A DNA stretch of 64,000 nt from Flavobacterium sp. N2038. GTDB lineage: Bacteria; Bacteroidota; Bacteroidia; Flavobacteriales; Flavobacteriaceae. This document shows positions 1 through 10,559 of this stretch, piece after piece. Below the pieces are notes generated by a model. It saw nothing but the letters and a program-made list of their open reading frames with translations, made no database searches and was not told the origin of the DNA. The stretch is taken from the NCBI RefSeq assembly GCF_025947185.1, contig NZ_CP110001.1, positions 3,224,001-3,288,000 of the forward strand. The letters are read 5' to 3'. Both the position numbers and the translations under genes were made by a program. Each line of letters opens with the position of its first letter. The stretch's first letter is position 1.

Positions 1-2640
1 TTGGATCTTTTATCGCTGCATAGTATGTTCCTGTTGTCAAGGCTGTAGTTGACGGAATTAAATTTCCTCCGGTTAAAGCATCATACCAAACAATATTGGT
101 AGCAGGACTTACGTCGATGCTCGCAAACGTTGGTGCATTTACTAAACAGAAATCTTGTGAAGTTTTTGTAATTACCGGTGTTCCTGGATCTGTTACGCTA
201 ATAGTGATCGCTAATCTAACATTACTCTCGCAAGTAGTTGTTGGATCTTTTATCGCTGCGTAATACGTTCCTGTTGTCAAGGCTGTAGTTGACGGAATTA
301 AATTTCCTCCGGTTAAAGCATCATACCAAACGATATTGGTAGCAGGACTTACGTCGATGCTGGCAAAAGTTGGTGCATTTACTAAACAAAAATCTTGTGA
401 GGTTTTTGTAATTACCGGTGTTCCTGGATCTGTTACGCTAATAGTGATCGCTAATCTAACATTACTTTCGCAAGTAGTTGTTGGATCTTTTATCGCTGCG
501 TAGTATGTTCCTGTTGTTAAAGCCGTTGTAGATGGAATTAAATTTCCTCCGCTTAAAGCATCATACCAAACGATATTGGTAGCAGGACTTACGTCGATGC
601 TCGCAAAAGTTGGTGCATTTACTAAACAGAAATCTTGTGAAGTTTTAGTAATTACCGGTGTTCCTGGATCTGTTACGCTAATAGTGATGGCCAATCTAAC
701 ATTACTTTCGCAAGTAGTTGTTGGATCTTTTATCGCTGCATAGTATGTTCCTGTTGTCAAGGCTGTAGTTGACGGAATTAAATTTCCTCCGGTTAAAGCA
801 TCATACCAAACAATATTGGTAGCAGGACTTACGTCGATGCTCGCAAACGTTGGTGCATTTACTAAACAGAAATCTTGTGAAGTTTTTGTAATTACCGGTG
901 TTCCTGGATCTGTTACGCTAATAGTAATAGCCAATCTAACATTACTTTCACAAGTAGTTGTTGGATCTTTTATCGCTGCATAGTATGTTCCTGTTGTCAA
1001 GGCTGTAGTTGACGGAATTAAATTTCCTCCGGTTAAAGCATCATACCAAACGATATTGGTAGCAGGACTTACGTCGATGCTGGCAAAAGTTGGTGCATTT
1101 ACTAAACAGAAATCTTGTGAGGTTTTTGTAATTACCGGTGTTCCTGGATCAGTCACACTAATAGTAATAGCCAATCTAACATTACTTTCACAAGTAGTTG
1201 TTGGATCTTTTATTGCTGCATAGTATGTTCCTGTTGTCAAGGCTGTAGTTGATGGAATTAAATTTCCTCCGGTTAAAGCATCATACCAAACTATGTTTGT
1301 TGCAGGACTTACGTCGATGCTCGCAAAAGTTGGTGCATTTACTAAACAGAAATCTTGTGAGGTTTTTGTAATTACCGGTGTTCCTGGATCAGTCACACTA
1401 ATAGTAATAGCCAATCTAACATTACTTTCACAAGTAGTTGTTGGATCTTTTATTGCTGCATAGTATGTTCCTGTTGTCAAGGCTGTAGTTGATGGAATTA
1501 AATTTCCTCCGGTTAAAGCATCATACCAAACGATATTGGTAGCAGGACTTACGTCGATGCTGGCAAACGTTGGTGCATTTACTAAACAAAAATCTTGTGA
1601 AGTTTTTGTAATTACCGGTGTTCCTGGATCTGTTACGCTAATAGTGATGGCTAATCTAACATTACTTTCGCAAGTAGTTGTCGGATCTTTTATCGCTGCG
1701 TAATAGGTGCCTGTTGTTAAGACTGTAGTCGATGGAATTAAATTTCCTCCTGTCAATGCATCATACCAAACAATATTGGTAGCAGGACTTACGTCGATGC
1801 TGGCAAAAGTTGGTGCATTTACTAAACAAAAATCTTGTGACGTTTTTGTAATTACCGGCGTTCCTGGATCAGTCACACTAATAGTAATAGCCAATCTAAC
1901 ATTACTTTCACAAGTAGTTGTTGGATCTTTTATCGCTGCATAGTATGTTCCTGTTGTCAAGGCTGTAGTTGATGGAATTAAATTTCCTCCGGTTAAAGCA
2001 TCATACCAAACTATGTTTGTTGCAGGACTTACGTCGATGCTCGCAAAAGTTGGTGCATTTACTAAACAGAAATCTTGTGAAGTTTTTGTAATTACCGGTG
2101 TTCCTGGATCAGTCACACTAATAGTGATAGCCAATCTAACATTACTCTCGCAAGTAGTGGTCGGATCTTTTATCGCTGCGTAGTATGTTCCTGTTGTTAA
2201 AGCCGTTGTAGATGGAATTAAATTTCCTCCGGTTAAAGCATCATACCAAACTATGTTTGTAGCAGGACTTACGTCGATGCTGGCAAAAGTTGGTGCATTT
2301 ACTAAACAAAAATCTTGTGAGGTTTTTGTAATTACCGGTGTGCCTGGATCTGTTACGCTAATAGTGATCGCTAATCTAACATTACTTTCGCAAGTAGTTG
2401 TCGGATCTTTTATCGCTGCATAATAAGTGCCTGTTGTCAAGGCTGTAGTTGATGGAATTAAATTTCCTCCGGTTAAAGCATCATACCAAACAATATTGAT
2501 AGCAGGACTTACGTCGATGCTGGCAAACGTTGGCGCATTTACTAAACAAAAATCTTGTGACGTTTTAGTAATTACCGGTGTACCAGGATCACTTACTGTT
2601 ACTGTTACAACAGATCTTAAAGAACTTTCGCAACCTGTAA
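1..2640 (-). repeat. Eleven tandem 240-bp coding repeats
   Basis: Units begin at 1, 241, 481, 721, 961, 1201, 1441, 1681, 1921, 2161 and 2401, exactly 240 bp apart with no indels. Each encodes 80 residues of the giant secreted protein. The unit at 2401 diverges after about 2588 where it joins older, diverged modules. Units differ by a small pool of shared variants that are almost all synonymous. The array continues past the left edge, so its true length cannot be seen. Confidence 0.97.
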
Positions 2641-5600
2641 CATCTTTTATTGCTCCATAATAAATTCCATTTGCTAATGCTGTTGTTGGATCTAATGCTG
2701 TTCCTCCGTTTGCAGTAGTATACCAAACTACATTTGCTTCATTAACCTGAAGATTTGCAACTGTTGGCGCATTTACTAAACAGAAATTCTGAGTATAATT
2801 ATTAGATGTTGGCGTTGGAGGATCGTTAACAATTACTGTTACAGCTTTTAATTCTCCATTTTTATTTTGACAAGTATTATCACTTGCTACCGCTACGTAA
2901 TATGTAATCGGGCTCATTGCAGTTGTTAAACCAGAAGCTGTTAAAACTCCTGTACCGCTTATTGTGTAGGTTACACCACCTATTACTCCGTTTGATATAG
3001 GTTGCGTTTTATTAGCATCTAAATACCAAAAGAATACTGGGTTTACTAAACTACTTGTAGGTGTAAGCACAGCATTTGTATCATGACAAATTGTAGCATT
3101 GTCTATTACAATATCAGTAGATAATGAACTTGGTAAAATAGTAAAAGTAACTTGTTTTCTGTCTGCCGGTGCAGTTTCACAATATACATCAGAACGAACT
3201 CCAACATAATAAGTGTAAGTACCAGGAGTTAATCCTGTTAAGATTAATTTAGAAGTTGTTTGTCCAACTATTAAATTACTTGTTGTACCATCAAAACTAT
3301 ACCAGGAGTATACTGGATTTGTAAGTGCTGGTGTACCACTTAATACAGCATCCAAAGTTACCTGACCACTTTCTGAACAAATGATTGTACTGTTTCCTCC
3401 GTTTATTGTTACGTTTGCAATTGCAGCTGCCGGAGTAGTTGCTGTAACAACTACTGTTACAAGTCCTCTCTCTAAAGCCGCGCAACCGTAACGAATAGGC
3501 TGAACATAAAATTTATAAGTTCCCGCAGCAAGTGTAGCCGGAAGCGAATAGGTTTGACCACTCGCTACTACATTTCCTCCTGTAGGAGAATCATACCATA
3601 TATAATCTGCACATGATTTTGGCGGAACCTTGAGTGTAATATCTGTTCCGGGGCAGACCGTTACCGTATTAGTCGGATCGGCTCCTATTACCTGTGTATT
3701 GGTTGTACGATCAATTGTATGAACTCTAAGCTGATCTAAAACACTTGCAACTCCTCCTAGACTAATAACAACTTTGTCATAAGGTTCAGTTTGCGGTGCA
3801 ATAAGTGTCATTGCCATTGTATCAGCCGAAAGTAATTTTAAAGTCAATAAACTACTTGTATTTTCTATTGGAGCTCCAACAGGAATATTTCCTGAATAAA
3901 GCTGAACGCTAAATCCGGTAAGCAAATTTAGATTTAAAATTGTTCCTGGTTTTGAAATCACAATTCTAAGGGTATCACCAACCATAGATGGTGTTCTAAA
4001 TTTTGCTGTAAGTTGTGCAGCGGCAAGTACTCCAACTGCATTAAACATTGTAGCATATGTAGATACATCTCCATCGGCTACATTCCATGCATTAGAAACT
4101 CCTACTGTAGAGGTTAACACACCAAGACCTAAATCTTTTACTCCATAAAATACATCTTCAATATCGCCTTGTCCACATGCAATTTGAGTTACCTGTTTTT
4201 GATAATGAGCATCGTAAACATTTACATTTTGTGCAACACTTAAAATTGAACCTAATTGTACACGGATACCATCATAATCCTGAGGTCCTGAATTATTAGA
4301 CGGTACAAAAGTAAATTCAAATGAATTTTGGCCTGGTAATAAATTCAATAATGATCCTGATACCGGTTGTAATGTTCCAATATCAATTGGATTATTCAAT
4401 GCATTACGTTTAGTACCTACAACGGTAATACTTTGTCCTACCGCAACTGCACTGTATTCTAAACCAAGTTTCACTGTTACCGGTGTTCCTTTGGATATAG
4501 TTGTTGGCCATTGCAGATTTTGCCACGTAGTTCCAATACCTAAAAGTCCTAATCCTGTAGTTATCGTAGAATAAGTACTTGGATCACCATCTACTGCCAA
4601 AGGCCCGTTTGATACTCCACCTGTAATAACTGATCCCCATGATTGACTGTTAGCATAAACTCTTTCAAATAATGAGTCGCAAGTTGCAGGATCAATAACA
4701 CTAATGGTTACTGTCTGACTAGTAGTACAATTTCCAATACTTGCAATTACTGTATAAGTAAATGTACCCACAGTATTTAAAGCACCCGTATTATTAGAAG
4801 GCAAAACATTCCCTTGTGGATCGTACCATGTTATTGTTCCATTTGATGTAGCAGCTAATGTTACTGAAGTTCCTTTTGTAACTGCTATTGAACTTGTTAC
4901 TCCTGTTAAGGTTGGTACAGGATTTACGGTTACTGCAACTGGTAATTTAGCAGAAGAACAAGCAACACCAGTTGTTTGAGCCTGAATAAAATAATTACCA
5001 TTACCCAAAATATTTGTCGCAGCTTGCTCTGTGATCGGATTACCTGCTGAATCAAAGAAAGTATAAGTAGTATTTCCTGATGTATCAAAGTCTGTTATAG
5101 CATCTCTTAAACTTGCTTTCCCACAAGCTACCAATGGAGATACAACTGTTAAATCAGAAGCTGCAGGGTAATTAACCACAACTGGTTGTAATGAACCGTT
5201 TGGACTCTCACAAATACCACCATTAAGCACAGATACATAATAAGTATAAGGAGCATTCAAAGCAGTAAGACCACTAATAGTTAATGCACTAGTTACAGGA
5301 TCTTTAGAATAGGTTATACCTCCTACTGTTCCGTTTGCAAGTTCCTGAGTTTTATTTTGATCAGTATAATATTTAAAAGTTGCTCCCGCTAAAGCAGATG
5401 TCGGAGCCAAAACTACACCTCCAGAACAAGAAGCTGTCACAGGAGTTGTAATTGTAATATCTGAAGCTGTCGGGATAGTCAACACATTGATTGCTACAGC
5501 CTGACGCGCGCTATTAACACAAGATCCGCGACTTGCCTCTAAATAATAAGTTGTATTAGCCGTTAATGGAATCGTAGGATTAACAGCAACAGGATTCCCT

Positions 5601-8600
5601 CCTGTTGGAGCATCAAACCATGCAAAAGTTTGCGTTCCTGTAGCAGTAGCGGTTAACGTAGCTGTACTGCCTGCACAAATAGGTGCTGAAGCTCCTGTTA
5701 TTGTTGCATTAGGGAATCTGTATGAAGCTTCATAAATTTCCAGACTTGATAATGCAGTCGCTAATCCGTTTAGTTGTACTCTAACACTTGTAAAAGGTCC
5801 AGCTGCAACAAAACTTGCTTTAAAACGATTTCCGGATAATAACTGAACATTTAAAAGTGAACTAATTGCTGAAAAATCACCGTTAGGTAGACCAGCATTA
5901 AAACTTTGCAAACTAATATAAGATAAAGCACTAATATCCAGAAGTCCAACAGGAATTCCTAATTCTACCTCTATAATATCACCAGTCTCGCCTGTTGTAG
6001 GAAAAGTTAATACTTGTTCAATATGATCATTTAACAAGCCCAAAGGTATTGATAAGGTCGCAGCTGTACTATTACTTCCATCTACAGAACCTCCATCATT
6101 AGATGAACTACAGGTCAAACATCCTGTTGTTCCTCCTTTGGTGGTCACTTGTGAATTTGCTAATAAACAATTACTAACCGCATTTATAACCGTAACAGTA
6201 ATAACTGCTCTTGTACTACTTGGACAATCTGTTGTCAAATCTCTTGCTTCAACATAAAATGTTTTATTTGCTGTTAAAGCCGGGCTGGGAGTATAAGTAC
6301 TTCCTGAAGCTAACGAAGTCCCTCCAGTTGCAACATCATACCATGTATAGGTAAATCCCGGAGCATCTGTAACGGCTAACATTACACTTTGTCCCGATTG
6401 AATAACAACATTTGAATTTACCGGAACCGGTGCTGCTGGTCTAGCATTTACATTTACAGTCGTTGCTGTACGACCTGGACTTACGCAAGTACCAATTACC
6501 GCTTCTATATGATAAGTTGTACTGGCAGTCAAATTTGGAGTTGCAAAAATTTCACCCGTAAACACTAAATTTCCTCCAGTTGCGGCATCATACCAATTGT
6601 AAGTTGTACCGGCAACCGGTGACTGAATCGTTATGGTTGTAGCGTCTCCACTGCATATATTTAAAGGACTTGCTACTACTGTGGTCGGTGCCAAAGGATT
6701 GTCTACAGTAACAATTACAGGATTACGTTCGCTATTAACACAGCCATCACGTGTAAGTTCTGTATAAAAAGTAGTTGTTGCATTTAAAACTGGCGTTGTA
6801 TAGGCAGCTGTAGAAGCAAGTAAACTTCCTCCAGTTGGAGCATCATACCATTTAACTGTTTCGGCAACTGCTAAATTTGCTGTTAAAGTTGTTGTCTGTC
6901 CGCCGCAAATATTTTTATTACCTGTAACTGCCGGCGCTTTGTATCTGTAAGATGCCTGATAAATGTCTAAATTAGTAAGTAAAGTTACTAAACCACCTAT
7001 TCTAATTTCGATACGGTCAAAAGTGCCTCCAGCTACAATACTTGCTTTAAATCTATTTCCGGATAATAATTGTAAAGTAACCAAAGAGTTATTAATAAAG
7101 ACTCTGTCTCCATTATAAGTTGAGCCATTATATGTAGCCAGACTAACTGCGCCAAGTAAACCGACATCGGCAATTCCGCCAGGTAAAGCTAACTCAACAT
7201 CTATGGTATCATCCGCTTTTCCCGGATTATTAAATTGCAATGTTTGCTGAATCCATCCATCTGCTAAACCTACCGGAAGAGTTAGTCTTGCAAAAGTGGC
7301 AGGATTTCCATCAACTGAATTATTTGGAGTTGTAGAAGAGCAAAGTAAACAGAGTCCATTTTGAGCCGTTTGCTGGCTATTTGCTTCTAAGCAAGTTCCT
7401 AAAGGATTAGCAGAAACATTTACGGTCACTGCTACTCTTGAAGCACTTACACAACCTGCGGCACTATTACGTGATTCGATATAATAAGTTTTTGAAGCCG
7501 TTAAAATAGGAGTTGTAAAAGTATTAGAATCTCCTAATAATTTAGTTCCTCCGGTTGGTACATCATACCAGTCTAAAACAACTCCGGCTTCAGATGTTGA
7601 AGCACTTAAGGTTGCATTTTGTCCTGATAAAATAGAAACACTTTGTGTTAATACTGTTGCCAGTCCGGGAACCGGAGTTGAAGTAACACTCACTTTAGTA
7701 CGAGCCGATTTGCAAGAGCCAATTGCTGCCTCTACATAAAAATCAGTTACACCTACCGGCACGGTTGGTGTATAAGTTGTACTTGTACTTAATGCACTTC
7801 CTCCTGTGGCCACATTAAACCAGGAATAAGTGGTTCCGGGAACGGGATTTATAACAGAAAGTGTTGTTGCCTGTGTTGCCCCCGAAGAACAAATTGAAGT
7901 TCCGGTCGTGCTTATAGTAGGTTGTATTGGTTCTATAACATTTATCGTTACAGGGAGCCGTGAATCACTTTCGCAACCCGGATTTCTTGAAGTACTTATA
8001 TAATAAGTTGTTGTAGCTGTTAAAGCCGGAGTAGTATAGGTCGCCGAAGTTGAAAGCGCGGTCGTTGCAGTTGGAGTATCATACCAGGCAATAGTAGTAC
8101 CTGAGGCTACAGTAGCCGAAAGTGCAATCGACTGTCCAAAACATACCGATTGTGTTTCTCCTCCTGTAATAGTTGGTTTTGCAAATTGTAATCGCACATC
8201 GTAAATCCTTAAATCAACTAATGCGGACAAAAGTCCGCCTGATTGAATTTGTATCTGATTGGCATCACCGGGTAATGTGTACTTTATTACTGCAGAGTTC
8301 CCCGCAGATAATAACTGGAGATTTAAAATGGGATTATTCATCGCAACTGCAGAACCAACATTAGCTGCTCCGTTTTTTGCCTGAATAGTTGCATTTGCAA
8401 GCAAACCAACATCCAACAATCCATTTCCTTCACCAAAATAGATCACTATTTGGTCCCCTGCCCTTGCAGTCTGATTAAAATGCAATGTTTCTTGCGCAAA
8501 ACAGGCTAGACCCAGCACGTTTGTAATAGATGCATAAGTCGCCATGCTCGAATCAAATGCATTATCCGGATTCGTAACACTCATTCCTACGCACAAAAGA

Positions 8601-8737
8601 CCTCCAGTACTATTTGTCTGGGAGTCTGGTCGACAAAAAGTTTGTGCAAAGTTTTTATTGCAAAAAAGCAACAAAAACAACAAACTAAATAATCTCTTCT
8701 TTAGGATGAGATCATAAAAAGTAAATTTTTTTTTCAT
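1..8737 (-). CDS. Giant secreted Ig-like repeat protein (3' end outside window)
   Basis: The reading frame stays open from an ATG at 8737 to the left edge, at least 2912 codons, so the C-terminus is missing. Residues 1-32 form a signal peptide (basic start, Leu/Phe-rich core, cleavage near NFAQ). The N-terminal two thirds alternate beta-sandwich-like modules of about 140 residues with Ig-like modules that share the pattern TWYD..TGG...Y....T and a conserved Cys. The last 880 visible residues are eleven nearly identical 80-residue units, each with two Cys (TTCES and DFCLV) and ending in TGTYYAAIKDP. This matches the Ig-like domain associated with CHU_C/gliding-motility-associated C-terminal domains. 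From the family I infer export by the type IX system (type B C-terminal domain beyond the window) and a surface adhesin role. No carbohydrate-active motif is seen. The family is fairly sure; the ligand is unknown. Confidence 0.85.
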   Translation of the reverse strand, partial: MKKKFTFYDLILKKRLFSLLFLLLFCNKNFAQTFCRPDSQTNSTGGLLCVGMSVTNPDNAFDSSMATYASITNVLGLACFAQETLHFNQTARAGDQIVIYFGEGNGLLDVGLLANATIQAKNGAANVGSAVAMNNPILNLQLLSAGNSAVIKYTLPGDANQIQIQSGGLLSALVDLRIYDVRLQFAKPTITGGETQSVCFGQSIALSATVASGTTIAWYDTPTATTALSTSATYTTPALTATTTYYISTSRNPGCESDSRLPVTINVIEPIQPTISTTGTSICSSGATQATTLSVINPVPGTTYSWFNVATGGSALSTSTTYTPTVPVGVTDFYVEAAIGSCKSARTKVSVTSTPVPGLATVLTQSVSILSGQNATLSASTSEAGVVLDWYDVPTGGTKLLGDSNTFTTPILTASKTYYIESRNSAAGCVSASRVAVTVNVSANPLGTCLEANSQQTAQNGLCLLCSSTTPNNSVDGNPATFARLTLPVGLADGWIQQTLQFNNPGKADDTIDVELALPGGIADVGLLGAVSLATYNGSTYNGDRVFINNSLVTLQLLSGNRFKASIVAGGTFDRIEIRIGGLVTLLTNLDIYQASYRYKAPAVTGNKNICGGQTTTLTANLAVAETVKWYDAPTGGSLLASTAAYTTPVLNATTTFYTELTRDGCVNSERNPVIVTVDNPLAPTTVVASPLNICSGDATTITIQSPVAGTTYNWYDAATGGNLVFTGEIFATPNLTASTTYHIEAVIGTCVSPGRTATTVNVNARPAAPVPVNSNVVIQSGQSVMLAVTDAPGFTYTWYDVATGGTSLASGSTYTPSPALTANKTFYVEARDLTTDCPSSTRAVITVTVINAVSNCLLANSQVTTKGGTTGCLTCSSSNDGGSVDGSNSTAATLSIPLGLLNDHIEQVLTFPTTGETGDIIEVELGIPVGLLDISALSYISLQSFNAGLPNGDFSAISSLLNVQLLSGNRFKASFVAAGPFTSVRVQLNGLATALSSLEIYEASYRFPNATITGASAPICAGSTATLTATATGTQTFAWFDAPTGGNPVAVNPTIPLTANTTYYLEASRGSCVNSARQAVAINVLTIPTASDITITTPVTASCSGGVVLAPTSALAGATFKYYTDQNKTQELANGTVGGITYSKDPVTSALTISGLTALNAPYTYYVSVLNGGICESPNGSLQPVVVNYPAASDLTVVSPLVACGKASLRDAITDFDTSGNTTYTFFDSAGNPITEQAATNILGNGNYFIQAQTTGVACSSAKLPVAVTVNPVPTLTGVTSSIAVTKGTSVTLAATSNGTITWYDPQGNVLPSNNTGALNTVGTFTYTVIASIGNCTTSQTVTISVIDPATCDSLFERVYANSQSWGSVITGGVSNGPLAVDGDPSTYSTITTGLGLLGIGTTWQNLQWPTTISKGTPVTVKLGLEYSAVAVGQSITVVGTKRNALNNPIDIGTLQPVSGSLLNLLPGQNSFEFTFVPSNNSGPQDYDGIRVQLGSILSVAQNVNVYDAHYQKQVTQIACGQGDIEDVFYGVKDLGLGVLTSTVGVSNAWNVADGDVSTYATMFNAVGVLAAAQLTAKFRTPSMVGDTLRIVISKPGTILNLNLLTGFSVQLYSGNIPVGAPIENTSSLLTLKLLSADTMAMTLIAPQTEPYDKVVISLGGVASVLDQLRVHTIDRTTNTQVIGADPTNTVTVCPGTDITLKVPPKSCADYIWYDSPTGGNVVASGQTYSLPATLAAGTYKFYVQPIRYGCAALERGLVTVVVTATTPAAAIANVTINGGNSTIICSESGQVTLDAVLSGTPALTNPVYSWYSFDGTTSNLIVGQTTSKLILTGLTPGTYTYYVGVRSDVYCETAPADRKQVTFTILPSSLSTDIVIDNATICHDTNAVLTPTSSLVNPVFFWYLDANKTQPISNGVIGGVTYTISGTGVLTASGLTTAMSPITYYVAVASDNTCQNKNGELKAVTVIVNDPPTPTSNNYTQNFCLVNAPTVANLQVNEANVVWYTTANGGTALDPTTALANGIYYGAIKDVTGCESSLRSVVTVTVSDPGTPVITKTSQDFCLVNAPTFASIDVSPAINIVWYDALTGGNLIPSTTALTTGTYYAAIKDPTTTCESNVRLAITISVTDPGTPVITKTSQDFCLVNAPTFASIDVSPATNIVWYDALTGGNLIPSTTALTTGTYYAAIKDPTTTCESNVRLAITISVTDPGTPVITKTSQDFCLVNAPTFASIDVSPATNIVWYDALTGGNLIPSTTALTTGTYYAAIKDPTTTCESNVRLAITISVTDPGTPVITKTSQDFCLVNAPTFASIDVSPATNIVWYDALTGGNLIPSTTVLTTGTYYAAIKDPTTTCESNVRLAITISVTDPGTPVITKTSQDFCLVNAPTFASIDVSPATNIVWYDALTGGNLIPSTTALTTGTYYAAIKDPTTTCESNVRLAITISVTDPGTPVITKTSQDFCLVNAPTFASIDVSPATNIVWYDALTGGNLIPSTTALTTGTYYAAIKDPTTTCESNVRLAITISVTDPGTPVITKTSQDFCLVNAPTFASIDVSPATNIVWYDALTGGNLIPSTTALTTGTYYAAIKDPTTTCESNVRLAITISVTDPGTPVITKTSQDFCLVNAPTFASIDVSPATNIVWYDALTGGNLIPSTTALTTGTYYAAIKDPTTTCESNVRLAITISVTDPGTPVITKTSQDFCLVNAPTFASIDVSPATNIVWYDALSGGNLIPSTTALTTGTYYAAIKDPTTTCESNVRLAITISVTDPGTPVITKTSQDFCLVNAPTFASIDVSPATNIVWYDALTGGNLIPSTTALTTGTYYAAIKDPTTTCESNVRLAITISVTDPGTPVITKTSQDFCLVNAPTFASIDVSPATNIVWYDALTGGNLIPSTTALTTGTYYAAIKDP

Positions 8738-9967
8738 AATTTGGAAGATTAGAAAATGGACAATAAAATACCTGTTGCGATAAGCACATATGCTTAGGCA
8801 ATTCAAAAAATCGTTAATAATCAACTACTTAAAATGAAATTTAAATCTTAGCTGCTAAGATTTCATATTCCATTTCTTTTAAAAAAATTCATGATGCATT
8901 GTGTTTACAATATGTAAACTAAAGAGCATTCTCTACCTTAAAAGGTCTAAAACGCCTGGAAACTTTTAGGGAATACAGATCTTAATCAGTCTTCCATACG
9001 GAGTGATTTATTGGAGGCCTAATTTTCATAAACGAAAATTTAAGTTAAGCTAAAAGGGGGGAACTCTGAAAATATATTGGGTATTTCAATATTCTAAGAA
9101 AGTTGATTAGGCCATCTATGAATTTGTTTTTATTTTGAAATAGTCATGTAGATCAAAATAATTGAAATACGATTTTTAATCATTACTGCTATCACATTTA
9201 ATAACTATTAAACATGAAAAAGTTTTTCATTTACACAATCGCCGACCGAAATTGATAAATAAAAAACAGATATAATTTTGACTTTCGTGGAACAAGTCTG
9301 CTATAGAAACAAAATTTACTTTTGTAGCAAATTTTAAAAAAGCAAAAAATAAAGTTAAAATAATTTGAACGCTTAATACAAACTTAATTATTAGAGTAGT
9401 TGTCAATTCCATATGCAAACTAATTTAAGTTAATTAATAAACCTTATTCTTTTTAAGACATTTTTAAATTCTCAAACATTAAACAAAACAGACACTTAAT
9501 TTGTTTTAAGAAAAAGCACAAAGTATTTTGTTTAACATTTTCCTATCCTAAAATTAAGCAAAAGAAAAATATAAAACAAACAAAATATTATTATTATTTT
9601 AAGAGACTTGTGCTCAAAAAAGGAAAAAAAGGCTTATTCTATAGGAAAAAACAGCTATTTCAGGCAAAAAAGACTATTTTGCAAGTGAAGTTAAAAATGC
9701 AATATTTAACAAAAATATTTGCAAATATAGTATTTTTACTACATAAATATAAATTTCAATCGATTTAAATTTAACAACAGCTTAAAAACAGAGATAAAAC
9801 CTACATTTTAAGCCCGAATATCTTAAAATTTTAAATAAATAAGAAAAAACACGTAAAAGTACGGGGTAAACAAAATACAAAAGATTAAACAAACGTTAAA
9901 AAAATAAAGAAAAAACAAACAATATACAGCAATATTGTTTATCCTTTCTTTATATGATTAAATACTA
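8738..9967. other. A+T-rich intergenic gap with no supported gene
   Basis: About 1.2 kb between the start of the giant repeat-protein gene and the end of the DUF6495 gene. No reading frame has plausible protein composition. The stretch 9400-9960 is extremely A+T rich with long A runs. Visible small structures are a palindrome at 8781-8796 (TAAGCA, 4-nt loop, TGCTTA) and a hairpin at 9022-9039 (ATTTTC/GAAAAT). The promoter and leader of the giant gene must lie here, but no clear TAnnTTTG element is seen near its start. Confidence 0.6.
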
Positions 9968-10441
9968 CTAAGACTCAATTATAGTATTAATTTGCTTAAA
10001 TAACTGTCCGTCACTTAAAAAAGCACCTTGCTGGATTAATTCAAATATCGAAGCATTTCTATCTTCTGTAAACACTTTCTTCCCTACTTTCATTTCAATG
10101 TTTTCTGTAAACATATTATCACTTAACCATTGCAAGCCTTCTTTAGACAGGAAATCCGTTTCCTGAACCAAAGACTTCAATACTATAGATTGCACATGAG
10201 TATCAAAACACTGAAATAAAAAGATATGATTTCTTGAAAAATGCTCTAAAAATTCTGCTCTTGACAAAACTCCTTCCCAAATCAAATCTGAAAAGACATC
10301 CAATTCCTGCTCAGCAACTTCCGGTTTATTTATTTTAAGTGAATCCCACTCAGCTTTATCAATTGCCTGTGTAGCCAAAAAGCTGGCAAATTCTGCATGC
10401 AATTCATCAAATTGCTCCTTAGTTAATCTTGCGTATTTCAT
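9968..10441 (-). CDS. DUF6495 family protein
   Basis: A 157-residue soluble protein of unknown function. I start it at the ATG at 10441 (MKYARLTKEQFDELHAEF), the usual family start; an upstream in-frame ATG at 10480 would add a basic 13-residue stretch that looks like leader. The sequence is acidic and helical with no signal peptide, no membrane segment and no recognisable catalytic motif. I assign it from memory to DUF6495, a Flavobacteriia-restricted family. It sits downstream of the Oar-like receptor gene but is separated from it by a strong terminator, so it is probably transcribed on its own. Confidence 0.75.
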   Translation of the reverse strand: MKYARLTKEQFDELHAEFASFLATQAIDKAEWDSLKINKPEVAEQELDVFSDLIWEGVLSRAEFLEHFSRNHIFLFQCFDTHVQSIVLKSLVQETDFLSKEGLQWLSDNMFTENIEMKVGKKVFTEDRNASIFELIQQGAFLSDGQLFKQINTIIES

Positions 10442-10508
10442 TTTGTTTTTTTTTGCGTTTAAATACTTTCCGGAAGGCAAATAAATATTTTACGACAATA
10501 TTATCTAT

Positions 10509-10535
10509 AAAAAAAGCCCCCGCAAATGCGAGGGC
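10509..10535 (-). terminator. Rho-independent terminator of the Oar-like receptor gene
   Basis: On the minus strand an 8-bp stem GCCCTCGC/GCGGGGGC (one G-T pair) with loop ATTT is followed by a run of T. It lies 24 bp after the receptor stop codon. Confidence 0.85.
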
Positions 10536-10559
10536 AAATTTATCACTTTTTTTGCTTTA

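Noticed and set aside
1-2640. Regular tandem array that might suggest a CRISPR
   Set aside because: Units are 240 bp with no unique spacers, and they keep one open coding frame of a secreted repeat protein.
1707-2660. Plus-strand open frames of 77-78 codons in two of the repeat units
   Set aside because: They are antisense to the long repeat-protein frame; other units have stops in the same frame.
8781-8796. 16-bp palindrome TAAGCA-CATA-TGCTTA as an operator
   Set aside because: Too short and single copy; mentioned in the gap description only.
9227-9418. 63-codon minus-strand frame in the A+T-rich gap
   Set aside because: Composition is that of random A+T-rich DNA, there is no promoter or family match, and it is isolated.
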